Source: Oryzias latipes (taxonomy: Eukaryota; Chordata; Actinopteri; Beloniformes; Adrianichthyidae). From it: a stretch of DNA of 64,000 nucleotides. The stretch is from contig NC_019876.2 in the NCBI RefSeq assembly GCF_002234675.1, positions 17,739,354 through 17,803,353 of the forward strand, in the 5' to 3' direction. A model generated the notes under the pieces. The model was not told the DNA's origin. It did no database searches and was given only the letters and a program-made list of their open reading frames with translations. Numbering within the stretch: position 1 is the first letter of the stretch; the number at the start of each line of letters is the position of its first letter. Of the stretch, positions 1-24,048 are shown piece after piece. A program made the position numbers and the translations under genes.

Positions 1-1034
1 AGGATTTTTTTTTTTTTTTTTTGGCCTGTTTCTTTTACTTTCTCTTCTGTGTATTTTATGAGCAATCACATTTATGGTACGATTATCTGCCTGGTGATAA
101 CTTCTCAAATGTTTGGTACTTTCCTTTTGGTAATTTTTCCTTTCCTGGATTTGCCTTTTTCTTCCTGGTGTGCGTTATTTCTGGTAATGCCAGCACATGG
201 GTCAAAATTCAACAGAATGTTATCACAGCTCACCTGAACAGGTAGAAAAAATCCCCACCCAGAAAGCACTTGGGTCTCCGAAGAGAAATATGTGATTGGT
301 TTGATATTTAAAGTTAATCTAATACACAGAAATGGAGCAAAAATCTGAAAAAAATGCTGACTGGGATCTTAACAAGATAATATTTAAGTATCAGAAGAAT
401 ATAGTAACACAATTGTACTTTGTTAACTTGAGTTACTGTCAGTCTGTAGTTAAAGTCAAGGTTTAAATGTTTTTGTATTTCTTTATAAAGACATGAGATT
501 TATTTTATCAGTGAAGAATGAATATCTAAGATCCAAACATTCCTTCAAAGGTAAACACTGTAAATTTTGTACATTGACATAACAAACTATTAAATGGAAC
601 ATTGAGTCTAATTGGAGGCCATGTATCATTTGCAGATTAAAAGCTAAAAGCAGAACTTATAAAATGAAAGTGATTCAAAGTTTTTAGCCTTTCGTTTTTC
701 TATACTCACAAAAACCAGAAAAACTGCTGACTCAGGCAGTCCACAGATGTCCTACTGTTCCTGAACTCAGCGCTCCACCTGTTGAAGAGCTTTAAACTAC
801 TATAATTTTGAATCTTAAAAAATATATAAAACATATGCACATATGTTTCTTCACTCTTGACAGTAATTTCTTTATTTTTGTGATTTCTTGATGTCTAACT
901 GTGCATTATTCTGTCATTTCCCACACACCTTGAATGCAACACAGGGAGCAGTCAACATTTTACCTGCTGTGTCATTTTCACAAAGGCTCCTATGATAGAA
1001 GGAGCTGCTCTTTTGACAACCGGATTAAGGGAAA
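1..1034. other. 5' flank of USP-1, no gene recognised
   Basis: AT-rich sequence upstream of the first recognised USP exon. The only open frames are short and low in complexity (the T-rich stretch at 21-245 reads as a hydrophobic peptide). I found no perfect GAAANNGAAA element here, unlike upstream of several other genes of the cluster. An untranslated first exon of USP-1 could lie here but I cannot place it. Confidence 0.5.
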
Positions 1035-5561
<4,527 letters not shown>

Positions 5562-5626
5562 GCCATCAAAATGTTGAGTTCCCCAGTCCACATTATTCAG
5601 TTTATAGCAGAAGTCTGTGGAGCTGA

Positions 5627-8129
5627 AATGTATCTTCTTTTACAATTTTTGAGGCAGAGAAATCTTTGTGACTTTGAAAAGGTATCAAAACATGGGATTT
5701 TACAACTTATACATGTGTCTTTTGGTATATTTGTTTTAGTTTCAGGCCTTTTGCTGAGCAGTGCATTTTGCAAATGAAAGTTTCAGCTTCATGCCAGCAT
5801 TGTTTCAGTTAAATAACAGAATTTGCTGCTATTGCTTTTTCTCCTTGTGAATATCACCAACCACCACTGATCTCATTTTCACCTCCTCCTGATGGTCGCT
5901 CAGCCCAATGAGGCTGCATCTAATCCCCTCTGACCTCACATTTTGCTGGACAGACCCGTCCTCTTGCTATTCCAGCCTGTAGGTAAAGCACCCGTACGGG
6001 GGGGTTTGACCCTTACGGGTTGTCTGGGCCCGTGGAGGGTTGTAGAGAGAAACAGCTGCATCACAAGAGGAGTTCAGATGTGTCTTGTAGTTCTATTGTG
6101 GCTCCTGCGGCCACCCTAAAGGATGTCATGAAAATGTAACGTACAATTTTTGTGCGTGTGGTGAATGTATTGTGAAGTATTTGTAAGGATAATGTAAGTT
6201 ATGCCCACTTACAGGTGATGCTGTCATACCTACCCTCATGCCACGCTATAGTAGTTACTGACCGTGTGCAAATGCTGCACACTCGGGGTGTATAGGTGAT
6301 ACGTAAGTGCATGATGTCCACACACACTATGCTCTGATTGTTTAATTTCCAACAGTTGACATCTGTGCGTCTTACCTACTTCCCGCTTACTTACTCTTAC
6401 ATGTTGTCTAAGTGTTCACTACGCTCAGTTGTCGTAGCATGCCTGTAGAAAAATGTGCATGAACATTTTGTCCACGAGCTCACAGATCGGTCTACAACCA
6501 TTATTGTGTATAGGACACCTGCATACTCTGTATAGGTTTGCCCATTTTTCACCCGTAGACAGACCCTATCCACAATAAGGCGAGTTGTAGACTTAAGCCT
6601 CACTCGGACTCTGTTTTCATCTTCTTCAGTGCCTAAAGATTTGCTCTCCTATTAGAAGTAACTCCATATGCCAGATTGAGCAATCGGAAACACTGGGATC
6701 TCACAGTAGACAGTCCTCACTAACTTTCTTTTCCACCCTCTTCTGACTTCTGCTACCAGACTGAATGACATGGATTCAGCAGAATTTTCTACAACAAAGA
6801 CAAATACTGAATCAGTGGTTTTCAGCAGTATTAGTTTGGATCCAAGAATACAGGATCATCAAGATAATCAAGGACAAATAGTGCTTTCATAGAAAATGCT
6901 GAATATAGCAATAAAATAATTAAAATCTCCTTGGTAAAGTGCTGTTTTCTGATCGTACTTTAGTCATTTATCAACTTTTCTACCGTTTTTATTAAATATA
7001 TATCATTCATCTGTTCTTTTCATGATATGGAAAGCAGGAGAATCTGAATTAAGATCAGCTATTTTAACCATTTTGCAATTATTTTTCATGCAAACTGTCT
7101 GTAATGTATCAAAAGAATGCACTTTCTGTATTATAAATCATATTTAAATAAAAATAATAATCATAAAATGTTGTGTTTAAACTTTCAGACACTGATATGG
7201 TGCACACTTAAGTTCTGCCTCGGTCTGCCTTTGTTTTACTCTAAGACTGAAGTTAGTTTCTGATTTTCATTGGCAGTTAAGGGTAAAATGTTTATTAAAA
7301 ATTCAAATAAACATGATAATCAAAAATGAAAATATCAAATGTTTGCTTTTAAAATCTTTTTCTTTGTTTTCAAAATACATTTTTGCGTTTGAGACACAAA
7401 TGTTTTCAGATGTGCTGATGTTCTCTGTCATAAACAATGTTCAGATCAGTCATTGTCATTTGAGGAGAAGGCTGGCTGCAGCTGCCGCTCAGTGATCCTG
7501 TGGTTGTTGTCAATTTCATCAGTGACCAGATTAGGGGATCAAGCCTCTACAAGGTTGCAGAATGATGCATGCACTCTGGACTTGGTCTGTTTTCACGAGA
7601 AAAAAGAAGATTGTAGAAAAGTGAAAAAGGTTTTAGAGCGCACTGAGTTGGGTTGGGTGGCTTTTTGGGTTCCGCTAAGGTTCTACGTTCTGGACCTCAG
7701 TGAACGTCCCAGGCAGAGATGCTTGTCGACCCTGGCTTCTGTCATTCAACCTGTTGTCAGGGATTTGGACTGATTGGGTTCAGTTATTGACTGAACAAGG
7801 GAAATAAGGGGAAAGGGGCTAGTGCATGAGACACTGGCGTTTCTAGACTGAATTACCTCCAGGGCGAGACCCTCCCCAGGTGCCCCAGGACATGGCAGAT
7901 GAAAGCTGTAGCAACAGTTCAGATTGCAGATGGTTGCAGTGACATTTTCAGTCCTCCAGGAACTCTAACCACCATTTGGACAACAGACATATGCTGGATT
8001 CAATATTCGAACAGCGGCTTGGAGTTTTCCTCCAACATCTTATCGGTGAAGATCAGTCGCAGGGATTCCACCTCTGTTGAAGATCAGACCAACAAGCCCA
8101 AAAGTTTTAGATATTCTGGTTGTTTAGGC
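5627..8129. other. USP-1 3' flank, no clear gene
   Basis: A possible extra USP-1 exon lies at about 6761-6892: acceptor 'tgctaccag', then an open Ser/Thr/Asp-rich frame ending at a TAG. A polyadenylation signal follows at 6910. The stretch 7206-7308 is clearly related to 34537-34640. Nothing convincing codes for protein between 7300 and 8100; the 106-113 aa frames there show no recognisable motif. Confidence 0.4.
6910..6915 (+). terminator. Candidate polyadenylation signal AATAAA for USP-1
   Basis: AATAAA sits just after the possible last USP-1 tail exon. Another candidate lies near 7147. Position only; no transcript evidence. Confidence 0.35.
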
Positions 8130-8247
8130 CAGTGTTTTTCAACATATATTGAGCCACGGCACACTTTAACCTTGACAAAAATCCCACGGCACACCAGCAT
8201 CCAAAAAAAAAAAAAAGCAGAAATTCATGGTCTGTATTGATCGACAG

Positions 8248-8280
<33 letters not shown>

Positions 8281-8800
8281 ATCGCGTCTCTGAGCTTCAT
8301 TGTGTTGTTCACTTGTTCCACGGTCTGACACCGGACTCTGTGGAAAGCTACACCGCTAAAGACGAGCTTTAGCTGGTATTTTTGTTAGAACTGAGCGACT
8401 TTATCAGCAGAATTAAGAACAAGGAAGTGAAGACTTCAAGCACTTCTGATTGGTCAGACTGATGACATGTGATTAAGCCTTCAAGAATGATTGACGGAGA
8501 CAGTAAAAAGGGCGGGACTTTTCCTTACACAGTCATAGCTGCAGCTAAATCGCTGTACCGTCATTCTTATCAAAATGTCTTTAATAGAATTAAATAAACA
8601 CAAAGAAAAAGTAATTTTAAGATCTTTTATATTCCTAACTACTCAGTGTTTTATCAGGGCCTGTTTGGATGAACAAAGTGCTGATTTCCTGGAGATGGAA
8701 AATGTTTTTAGATCAGTGAATGAGGGCAATTTCGCACGGCGCACTTGACCATCTCCCACGGCACACTAGTGTGCCGCAGCACACTGGTTGAAAAACACTG
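8130..8800. mobile_element. Non-autonomous hAT element
   Basis: Starts CAGTGTTTTTCAAC and ends GTTGAAAAACACTG. It is flanked by an imperfect 8-bp target duplication (GTTTAGGC at 8122-8129, GGTTAGAC at 8801-8808; 6 of 8 match). The 'cacggcacac' repeats inside both ends are typical of this family. No transposase frame. Confidence 0.85.
8248..8280. repeat. Poly-C tract
   Basis: An uninterrupted run of about 33 C within the hAT element, a likely slippage or assembly-error hotspot. Its true length is uncertain. Confidence 0.9.
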
Positions 8801-10095
8801 GGTTAGACAAATGTCCCCACCTAAACACATTTGAGATGCGATGGCCCTTCTCTGCCTCAGTTTGTAGCTGTGCTCAGCTTTTTTTAAGTCAAGTTTTTTA
8901 CAACTTCTCTGCAGAAATATACGTTAAATATACTGGCTTACTTTTTTGGATAGACTAACTATGTTTGTAGTACACTTAAATAAACTACTTTTTGAAATAA
9001 GATTGCAAACTTTTAAAAATTGGCTTACTGCATGTATCTAGTTATCTTTAAATTTATTTTATTTGTCTTTTTACACTTTTAGGCTACTTTAACTTGTTTG
9101 AAGAAACTCAACAAAGCCTGTATATCTGTGACGGTCGTGTCACACAGTCATTTTGCTCATATTGCACAGATGAAAATCGATTATATGTGAATATACATGA
9201 AAAGAAAAGTGAGAAAACGTGTGGTTTTCAAGTGAAATGTATATAGATGTATTACGAATAAACCACATTTAAACCATGGGGGAAAAAAACGAATAACACA
9301 AAGAACACTTTAACCAATGTAGAATTTAACCATGCGTGATTATTGCGCAGTTTACATGCCATCATGCAAAATTTATACAATATAAATGTTATACATTGGT
9401 GGAACATGTGTGTAGAGTCCGTTAGACTTAGGTGGACATACATGGAACGGTCGTGGAAAGCCACAAATTTGTATATGGGGTATAAAATTGGGTACGTAAA
9501 ATTGGGAATATAAACCAGGCCGACGTATAATAACGGTAAATTGCGAAATTCTCAACCAGCTCAGAACCGAATTCACAAAGACACATCAGCCGAAAAATCC
9601 TACATGGACATCTGCACATGTCAACAAATGATGAACTTGTGGTGTTTTCCTTGCCTCTGGGCTTCACACCCAACAGGCTTTGCAGTTGCTATGGGCGTGG
9701 TCTGATTCAGTGTTCATATATAAGATGATTTGCCCGCTTTATTTCAGTTGTTGGCATATGAGTGAATAAAGCTTCTCGTATCGAAGTCAAAACGTGTCTC
9801 CTCATCATTGCCACAAACGTAAGAAACATTTACGAATGAATTACATATAGGCCTATCACAGATGTTTTACAAAGTCCGAAATTTAATAGGTGGAAAATTC
9901 CTAAAAGTTATGTTAGTGGCCTTAAACACTTGATTAAATGTGTCACGTAAAATTTAACTTTGAGTTTTTGGTGTCTAATACTTTCTTATTCGTGCTTTCT
10001 ATTAAATGATTTATCTATAGCCCACTGGAATTAAAGCACATTGAAAGAAAGAAAATTGTATTTTGACCATTTTTGATAAAAAATAAATAAAAAAT
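8801..10095. other. Intergenic, no gene recognised
   Basis: The stretch around 9710-9790 (TATATAAG, later AATAAA, then 'cgtgtctcctcatcattgcc') resembles the promoter/poly(A) region of an old LTR, but I could not find a partner or target duplication. Short antisense frames at 9252-9673 show no domain. Confidence 0.35.
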
Positions 10096-10098
10096 CTG

Positions 10099-11443
10099 GG
10101 GGGTATTCCAGAAAGCAGGTTATGCTAACTCCCACGGTAAGTTTGAGGCTAATGAAGTTGATAACCTCAGCTTTCGGTTCCAGAAATGGAGGTATGTTTC
10201 AGAGTAGGTCAAGTTGCCATAGTAACTCATGCTCTGAACATAACCTGGTCTGGAGCAGGTTTAGTTGAAGGTTAGTTTGTTTTGAGAGAGGTGAAGCAGC
10301 ATGCCGTGTCCATTTGAAGATGATTTAGTGGATGAAGAAGCTCAGATAATACTTTTTCCACCTTGAGAAGGTGATAAGACCACGTATGGATGTTGGAAAA
10401 ATAAACTTTTTTACTTTGATCTAACTTAGTTATTTGCTTCAGTTAAGATAAATCATTTTTTTAAGTCAGCTTAAAAATAACACGTAGTTGTCAGACAGTT
10501 ATTTTACTTTCATTCAAATTAATTCAATTAAGTAGGTGTAACTTTGGCGCTGCTGTTAGATCGGCACCGCAAGGGATTGTGGGATACCATTCTCTTTACC
10601 TGTCTGGACGGATTTGGGTTTAAATGTGGGATTTTGACCAAAAGTGTTTAGTTGTTTAGCTGTTTTACTGTGTTTTACCGTGTTTTGCCGAGTTATTTTG
10701 TCCTACTATGCTTATGTCTCTGCACCCTGAGTGAGAGAGAGGATGATGAGTTTATATAGCACCCCTACCATCCTATACTGTAATGACAATGACGGAAATT
10801 CTTAAATTAATTTATGCACGCCGCGCATTTTTTCCCCGTCCTTTTTATTTTTATAAAAATGAGAATTTCTGCCCGCCCAAACTTAGACATATGAGAGTTC
10901 AAGAAATATATTTAATAAAGATGGAAAAAATATTAATTGAATTGGAGTAATATGACATTTAGTTAGATGAATACGTACATTTGAGTTGTATAAACAATTA
11001 TTGAGTTTTATAGACGTTAGAAATAAGGTTGAATAAATTTAACTCAAATACTTGTTACCAATAGAAGTAATTCATTTAAGTTGGCAAAAGTGGATAGGTT
11101 ATATATTTATATATATGCGTCACAAGGAAAATGGAAATAAGATCAGAAACTTGTACGTTTACTTTGTCTGTTCTTCTACTACAAGCAAAAACTCTTTCTT
11201 TTGATGATGCAGCCGTGTTACTTTTTCGTTCGCCGTCATTAAAACCTCAGACTCCGTCTCACTAAAATTTAGCGCTTTCTTTTTTTTCACCACGCGTTTC
11301 CATGGTGACTCCAGAAATCGGCGATCCATTGAAAATGTCTTTGTGTACCTGCTGTGCACGTGCTTTGACCCAGGGTTACCAAGTCGAGCGTAATTACGCC
11401 AACTCAGTCAGGCTAGTTTAAACATGCTTTCTGGAATACCCCC
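10099..11443. mobile_element. PIF/Harbinger-type element, non-autonomous
   Basis: Terminal inverted repeats GGGGGTATTCCAGAAAGCA (10099 on) and TGCTTTCTGGAATACCCCC (to 11443) are perfect over 19 bp and flanked by a 3-bp duplication CTG (10096-10098 and 11444-11446). No transposase frame. It lies immediately 3' of the UBL relic at 11484-11633, where exon 2 of that relic would have been. Confidence 0.85.
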
Positions 11444-11483
11444 CTGCTCCGTGAAGTGACGCGCGTGCGTTCTTGTTTTATAC

Positions 11484-11633
11484 CTGCGCTTTCAGGGAGA
11501 CTCTGAGCTATCTTCTCCTTCAGCTGCAGAACTGTCATCTTCTGCATTTGTTCCTCGGTGTTACACAGATCGATCACCATCTTCTACCCTCTCAGGCCGT
11601 GGAGTGGACGACCACCTGGTAAATCTTCCCCAT
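11484..11633 (-). pseudogene. Ubiquitin-like gene relic (exon 1 only)
   Basis: Read on the minus strand this aligns with exon 1 of UBL2. It starts with an ATG (MGKIYQVVVHSTA), then has an in-frame TGA and a frameshift, then resumes as KMVIDLCNTEEQMQKMTVLQ and LKEKIAQSLPESA, and ends at the same phase-1 donor position (GTATAA). Exon 2 is not seen; a Harbinger element occupies the place. It is a third UBL lineage member, now dead. The homology call is by hand alignment over about 45 codons. Confidence 0.75.
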
Positions 11634-12265
11634 GCTGATCAGATTGCGCTCTGCTGTTTCTGCCGTCGGCATTCTCCATGAATCACTTTACCTTGCAGTG
11701 ACCATTTGACATTTGGAGAGTACAATTAAAAAATATAACACTTATAACAATACAATACAAGAATAAAACACAGTTCTGCATATAAGTCAACATTTTTTTA
11801 AACTTTTAAATTCTTAACTATTGAGAAAATAAATATAAGTAATGTAAAAATGGGCATTTATTGATTGCTGGTATTATCACACACAAGAGTTTTTAATTTA
11901 TTAACTTTAATGTCACTTCAGGCTTTTTGAGATTTTCAATTACAAACTTGTAGAGTTGCAGTTAAAAATGAAGTTGCAGGAAGTTTGTATTGAGAAGATT
12001 CTTTAGCTCTGCAGGCAAAGTACAGAACATTAACTTCTAAACTTTTTAAACCTTTTTTCTTTTTACTCTGGCTTTTTCTTGCCAAATCTCAATTATGTGC
12101 ACACCAGAGCAAACATCAGCTTTATGCTTTACTCTCATCCTTCAGCACAGAAGCTCACTTCTGTCTGGCACAGGCACAAACTGATTTGCCAAACAACTTC
12201 ACAGCCTTAGCCAGGAAATCATTTGAGAAATCAAAGTTAAATGTTAGTGTATGCTAAGTGTTAGG

Positions 12266-12565
12266 CTGCATGGTGGCACAGTGGTTAGCGCTCTTGCCTT
12301 ACAACAAGAAGGCACATGGTTCACAGAACATCTATGGGGGACCTTTCTGTGTATGTTCGCCAGCTTCCTCCCACCGTCCAAAAACATGTTTCATAGGTTA
12401 ATTGGTTGATCTAAATGATCCATAGGTGTGAGTGTGCATGGGTGTGTGATTGTAGCCCTGCAACAGACTGGCAACCTGTAGAGCATGTCCCCTGCCTTCA
12501 CCAGCAAGTGGCAGCCCTGTAACCCCAAAAGGGAATAAACAGATTGGAAAATGAATGAATGAAAA
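12266..12565 (+). repeat. Fish SINE/LINE-tail repeat
   Basis: Contains 'tggtggcacagtggttagcg', the middle block 'cttcctcccaccgtccaaaa' and the end 'ccccaaaagggaataaacag' followed by a (GAAT)n tail. I recognise this as a very common teleost interspersed repeat. Confidence 0.7.
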
Positions 12566-15500
12566 AGTTAAATGTTCAGAAATTTAAATTCTCAACACTC
12601 AAATTTAGGAGTTGAATATCTGAAAATGGAATTAGAAAATCAACACATTGGTAGGGCTGTGGATCATTACTTAGATGATGATCCGATTCGATTTACAAAC
12701 AAAAATCAACAAACCACCATCTTTTTAATATATTATGTTTGAATGGTTTTTATATGGGCATCTTTATACCGGATATACCGATGAAAATTATATGTATTTA
12801 ATCTCCATCATTTATATCTTTGTTTAGAACAGGAGATCAGATTTAAACATAACAGATAAAAACAGCGAATTTGAAAGGAAGAAATGGAATTTGTCCCTAT
12901 AAACCAGGGATCTTCTACTAAAATTTAAAGAGGCCCAATTAGAAAGAAAATTCTTGAAGTTAAGGTGCAGGAAAAAAAAGATGTCAAATGTAAATATTCA
13001 GTGTGAAATATTTTTAAGTAGACGAGGATTGGTGGCATATCTGCATGAAATTGATATCTAACTCAAATTAATTCAGTACAATTTCAAACGTTTTGACAGA
13101 ATTTATTGTCACATAACATAAAACACATGGAACTGTGCGAGACACACACAACAGGAACACTACCAGGACAACTGCTGACATCACCAAGAAAATGAGATGA
13201 AAGGAGGATCCACCAGCCCTCATCACCTTCTTCCACAAATCCAACACCTCCCCGGAAGAATGCACATTTGAACAAATTCTTCATTTTCATTTAGACATTT
13301 TTCAGCCTATCGGGGTTGCCTTACAAAACTGGAAAATTCCTTCATAATTCAGCCTTTCTGTAGGAAAAAATCCTAAATGTCCCTTTCAATGTCCCTGTTG
13401 CAACGACATCAAGAGCTGTCCCATTTAAAATAAGTTTTGTGTCAAGTTTGGATCTGGGTCTCAGTCTAGTCCACTGGTTACTGACCCCTGCTATAAACAA
13501 TGTCAAACTCAAAAGCTATTCTGTTAACTTCCTTGTTAATTTCAACTGTAAACAAAACATAAACATCACCAGCACCGCCCCAAAGCAATTTGGTGTCTAA
13601 AGCAAGATTTTTGGTGGCGCCCCCCCTTGCATCGCCTTAAAATCCACTACTAGTGCAATATAATAGCATAACATAGCATAGCATAGAATAAAATAGAACA
13701 GAATAAGTGTTTATTTGTCATTGTTACAATGAAATTAAAGGGCTTCCTGGTCAGTGCAACACTCAAACATTGAACGACCCATGCTTTATCAAGTCCCATT
13801 TTTATTATCATACAAAGCATTTCTGTTAAAATGTAACTTCAAATGATCATTAGAGGCTTACAGTTAACAAATTCACTTTCTGGACAATTTGAGCACATTA
13901 AGATTACATTAAAACCAGTCCTTCAAATCACGAGATAATCTGTATGTCTATGTTCATTTGAATATTACAGCAATTTCTTTAAACGGTACTGATGTGGCCA
14001 AAGCAATATAAAAGATCACATCTCAAAGCTTATCACAATCACATTTAAACATTTTAAATCTGAAAATGTTCATACTATGATAAAATATAACAATAAAGTT
14101 TCTACTATTATTGTGGTCCAAATCAAATTTTTAAAAACAAAATCTGTAGAACTTCCGTCTCTATGTGGAGGATGGAAAAATAATATTCACTTGGCTCTCT
14201 TTTTTCTTTTTCTTTTCTTTCCTCTTTTGTTTTTCTGTTTGGTCTCAGATGTCTTGCTTTCTCTAATGTTTTATGTGCTTTACGTTTTTTTATATCAACA
14301 TTGCGCTCATAATATTTCTGGAGTCTTTATCACAATCTTGTTTGACATCTTTAGGCTGAGCTCCAGCAGGAAGTACAGTTCTGTTTATTAGCTCTTTACT
14401 TTTTTAAAAAGGCCTCTCATGCCCTCCTTACCACTAGTTTCTGTAAATCACCTACTGAGTCAGGATTATCAGAGACATGGATTTTCTGGTGACCCACTTT
14501 ACAAGGTTTTGTATCAACGTAGAGAGCACAGAAAGAAAGAGTCTCATCCTGACTGAGAACTTCTTCATCATTTTGTTTTTTTTAATGTCATTTTCAGTTA
14601 TGGAATTTGGATCATCAAATCAAATCAAACTCTGTTTGTAAAAAGCGATTTTCATGTATTGCAGCACAAAGCGGTTTACAATTCAAAGAAACAGCAAAAT
14701 ACAAAAAAAGAGAAAAAAAGTTTTAAATCAACCCACGCCTTTGCCCCCCTTACCCCTCAATTCGCACATATACACCCCATGTGTACGTGTGAAACGAGGG
14801 AATGCTGGTGATCTGCTAAAACAAGAGTATTGTAAGGATTAAATGTTAGATCTTATAACATTGATTTTACCCATGAAATGGTCTGTGAAGTCCTCACATG
14901 CAACATTTGATGGCATGGAGGACTTATTGAAATCTTTTTTTATTGAAAATATCAATTGTTTTAAAAAGAAACTTGGGATTACTTTCTGAAATAGTGTCTG
15001 GAAAGTAGAGGGTTCTGGTCTTTTTAACTGAGTTATTGTTCTTTTTGAGTTGTTTTAAAATGTCTTGATGAATTATTAATTTCATCTTTCTCCTCTCTTC
15101 TTTCCTGCAGTTCTGTTTCAGATGCTTGATGTCATCAATCTTCTGTGGCATTTTAGAAGTGATTCTTACTGTTTTTGTCTTAAATGGAGCTACTGCATTT
15201 ATTTAAAACTTGCAGCCACTTTGGGTGTTTGGTACCACTTCCTCACAGTTCTCACTGAGGCTTTCTGCTGGATTTCACTAGTGACATTAAAAACTCATAA
15301 TAATGGTCTGATATGCCAAGGACACTCCGGCGGACAGTCCATAGGTAATTAAAATTAACATTTAAATTAAAATGACCAGTTCTCAAAATCCTAATGTGAC
15401 GATAAGATCAAAAAATCTAAAAAATATTAAATAAAACAGGAAGGAGGGTTTGGTGATCTGTAAACTGTGACAGCTAAAACAGGTTGATCACCTAAAAGGA

Positions 15501-15640
15501 AAGCATGATGCTTAAAGTACAATATGTTTTTAGTTGTTATTTTTTTGTGAGCAGTCGATGCAGTCCCACCACCTTTCTTTCCTCCCCTAATTGAAAATAA
15601 AAAGTTACAGTAAAATTACTTGCAGAAGCCTTAGCTGGTG
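12566..15640. other. Intergenic, no gene recognised
   Basis: AT-rich DNA with short simple repeats (CATAG tandem at about 13670-13685). Open frames here (for example 14077-14391 and 15122-15352) are low in complexity or hydrophobic and carry no motif I can name. 14600-14720 has a short repeat-like 'caaatcaaactctgtttgt' block. Confidence 0.4.
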
Positions 15641-15958
15641 CATCAGTGCCAAACCAGGTTTTAGTTAAAACAGACAAGTTACATCATTATCTAGAATCAG
15701 ATCATTGATGATAAAAGCCTTATTTAAAAGTAATCTGACATTTACATGAGCCATCTTCAATGTTGTGGGTACATTCTCATATAAGCATGACATGGGTTCA
15801 GTGATTAGTGTTGTGTGAAATGGATGGAGACATCTGACAGAAGAGGCATGTGGCTTTGAATGAAAATGTTTAGGATGTCTGTTGGTAATATGTACTGGTA
15901 TATGACGCTGTGTGGCAGAAAATAATATATCATGGGTGTGGGTGTCCTGGTTCAACCG

Positions 15959-23428
<7,470 letters not shown>

Positions 23429-23641
23429 GCTGATCCTCAAATGGTCACGTTCAGTCCAACAGCAGAAAGAAAGGAGCCAGTCTATGTAAGATCCACAGTT
23501 GAATTGAACGAAAGGAAAGCAGAAAACGTCCTATCTTTTAATAAAAGTACATGTACATTGGCATAGGGCTGAACTTAAAGACTCTCTATAGACATATTTT
23601 TTCTACCAACTGTCATGAATGTTTGACAAACCAAAGAGGAC

Positions 23642-23651
23642 TTTCTTTTTC
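23642..23651 (-). promoter_or_regulatory. ISRE (GAAAAAGAAA) upstream of USP-2
   Basis: The minus strand reads AAGTGAAAAAGAAAG, containing a perfect GAAANNGAAA core and a preceding GTGAAA, about 215 bp upstream of the USP-2 ATG. A-rich spacers make chance matches more likely in this AT-rich DNA. Confidence 0.5.
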
Positions 23652-23938
23652 ACTTGTTCCCAAACTTGCTGTACTTGACGTGCAGGGCGTGTTACTTCCT
23701 TATTTTGGCTTTGACCTTATTCTCGGACCAACTTAGAAATGTAGCACACCCACATAGGCAGCACACAAAAATATGAACACAGAAAAAAAGCATATTAAAA
23801 ACATACAGAATATTCTATATAAGAGATTTATTTATTATTACTCTTTAATACAAACATTACACACCAACAGGCAATGCTCAGAACCTGGACACAGTAGAAC
23901 AGAAGGGGGAGCTGTTTAATTATTTTGTGTCAGCTGTT

Positions 23939-23948
23939 GAAACTGAAA
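23939..23948 (+). promoter_or_regulatory. ISRE (GAAACTGAAA) upstream of E3-A
   Basis: Perfect GAAANNGAAA on the plus strand, in the context TTGAAACTGAAAGTT, about 100 bp upstream of the E3-A ATG. It matches the classical interferon-stimulated response element bound by IRFs/ISGF3. Confidence 0.6.
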
Positions 23949-24048
23949 GTTAAAACCGACCAATGACGCAGCACCAAAGAGAACTGGGCTCATTACGGGT
24001 GGAAACTCAATTAGAACAGGGTTGGTGACGATCCGGTCCGGTCCAAAA

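Larger units (their letters stand above)
23429..24048. promoter_or_regulatory. Divergent intergenic region between USP-2 and E3-A
   Basis: 620 bp separate the start codons of USP-2 (minus) and E3-A (plus), which point away from each other. It holds two perfect GAAANNGAAA elements, one nearer each gene (23642-23651 and 23939-23948). No TATA box is obvious for E3-A. A shared, interferon-responsive promoter is an inference from this layout. Confidence 0.6.
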
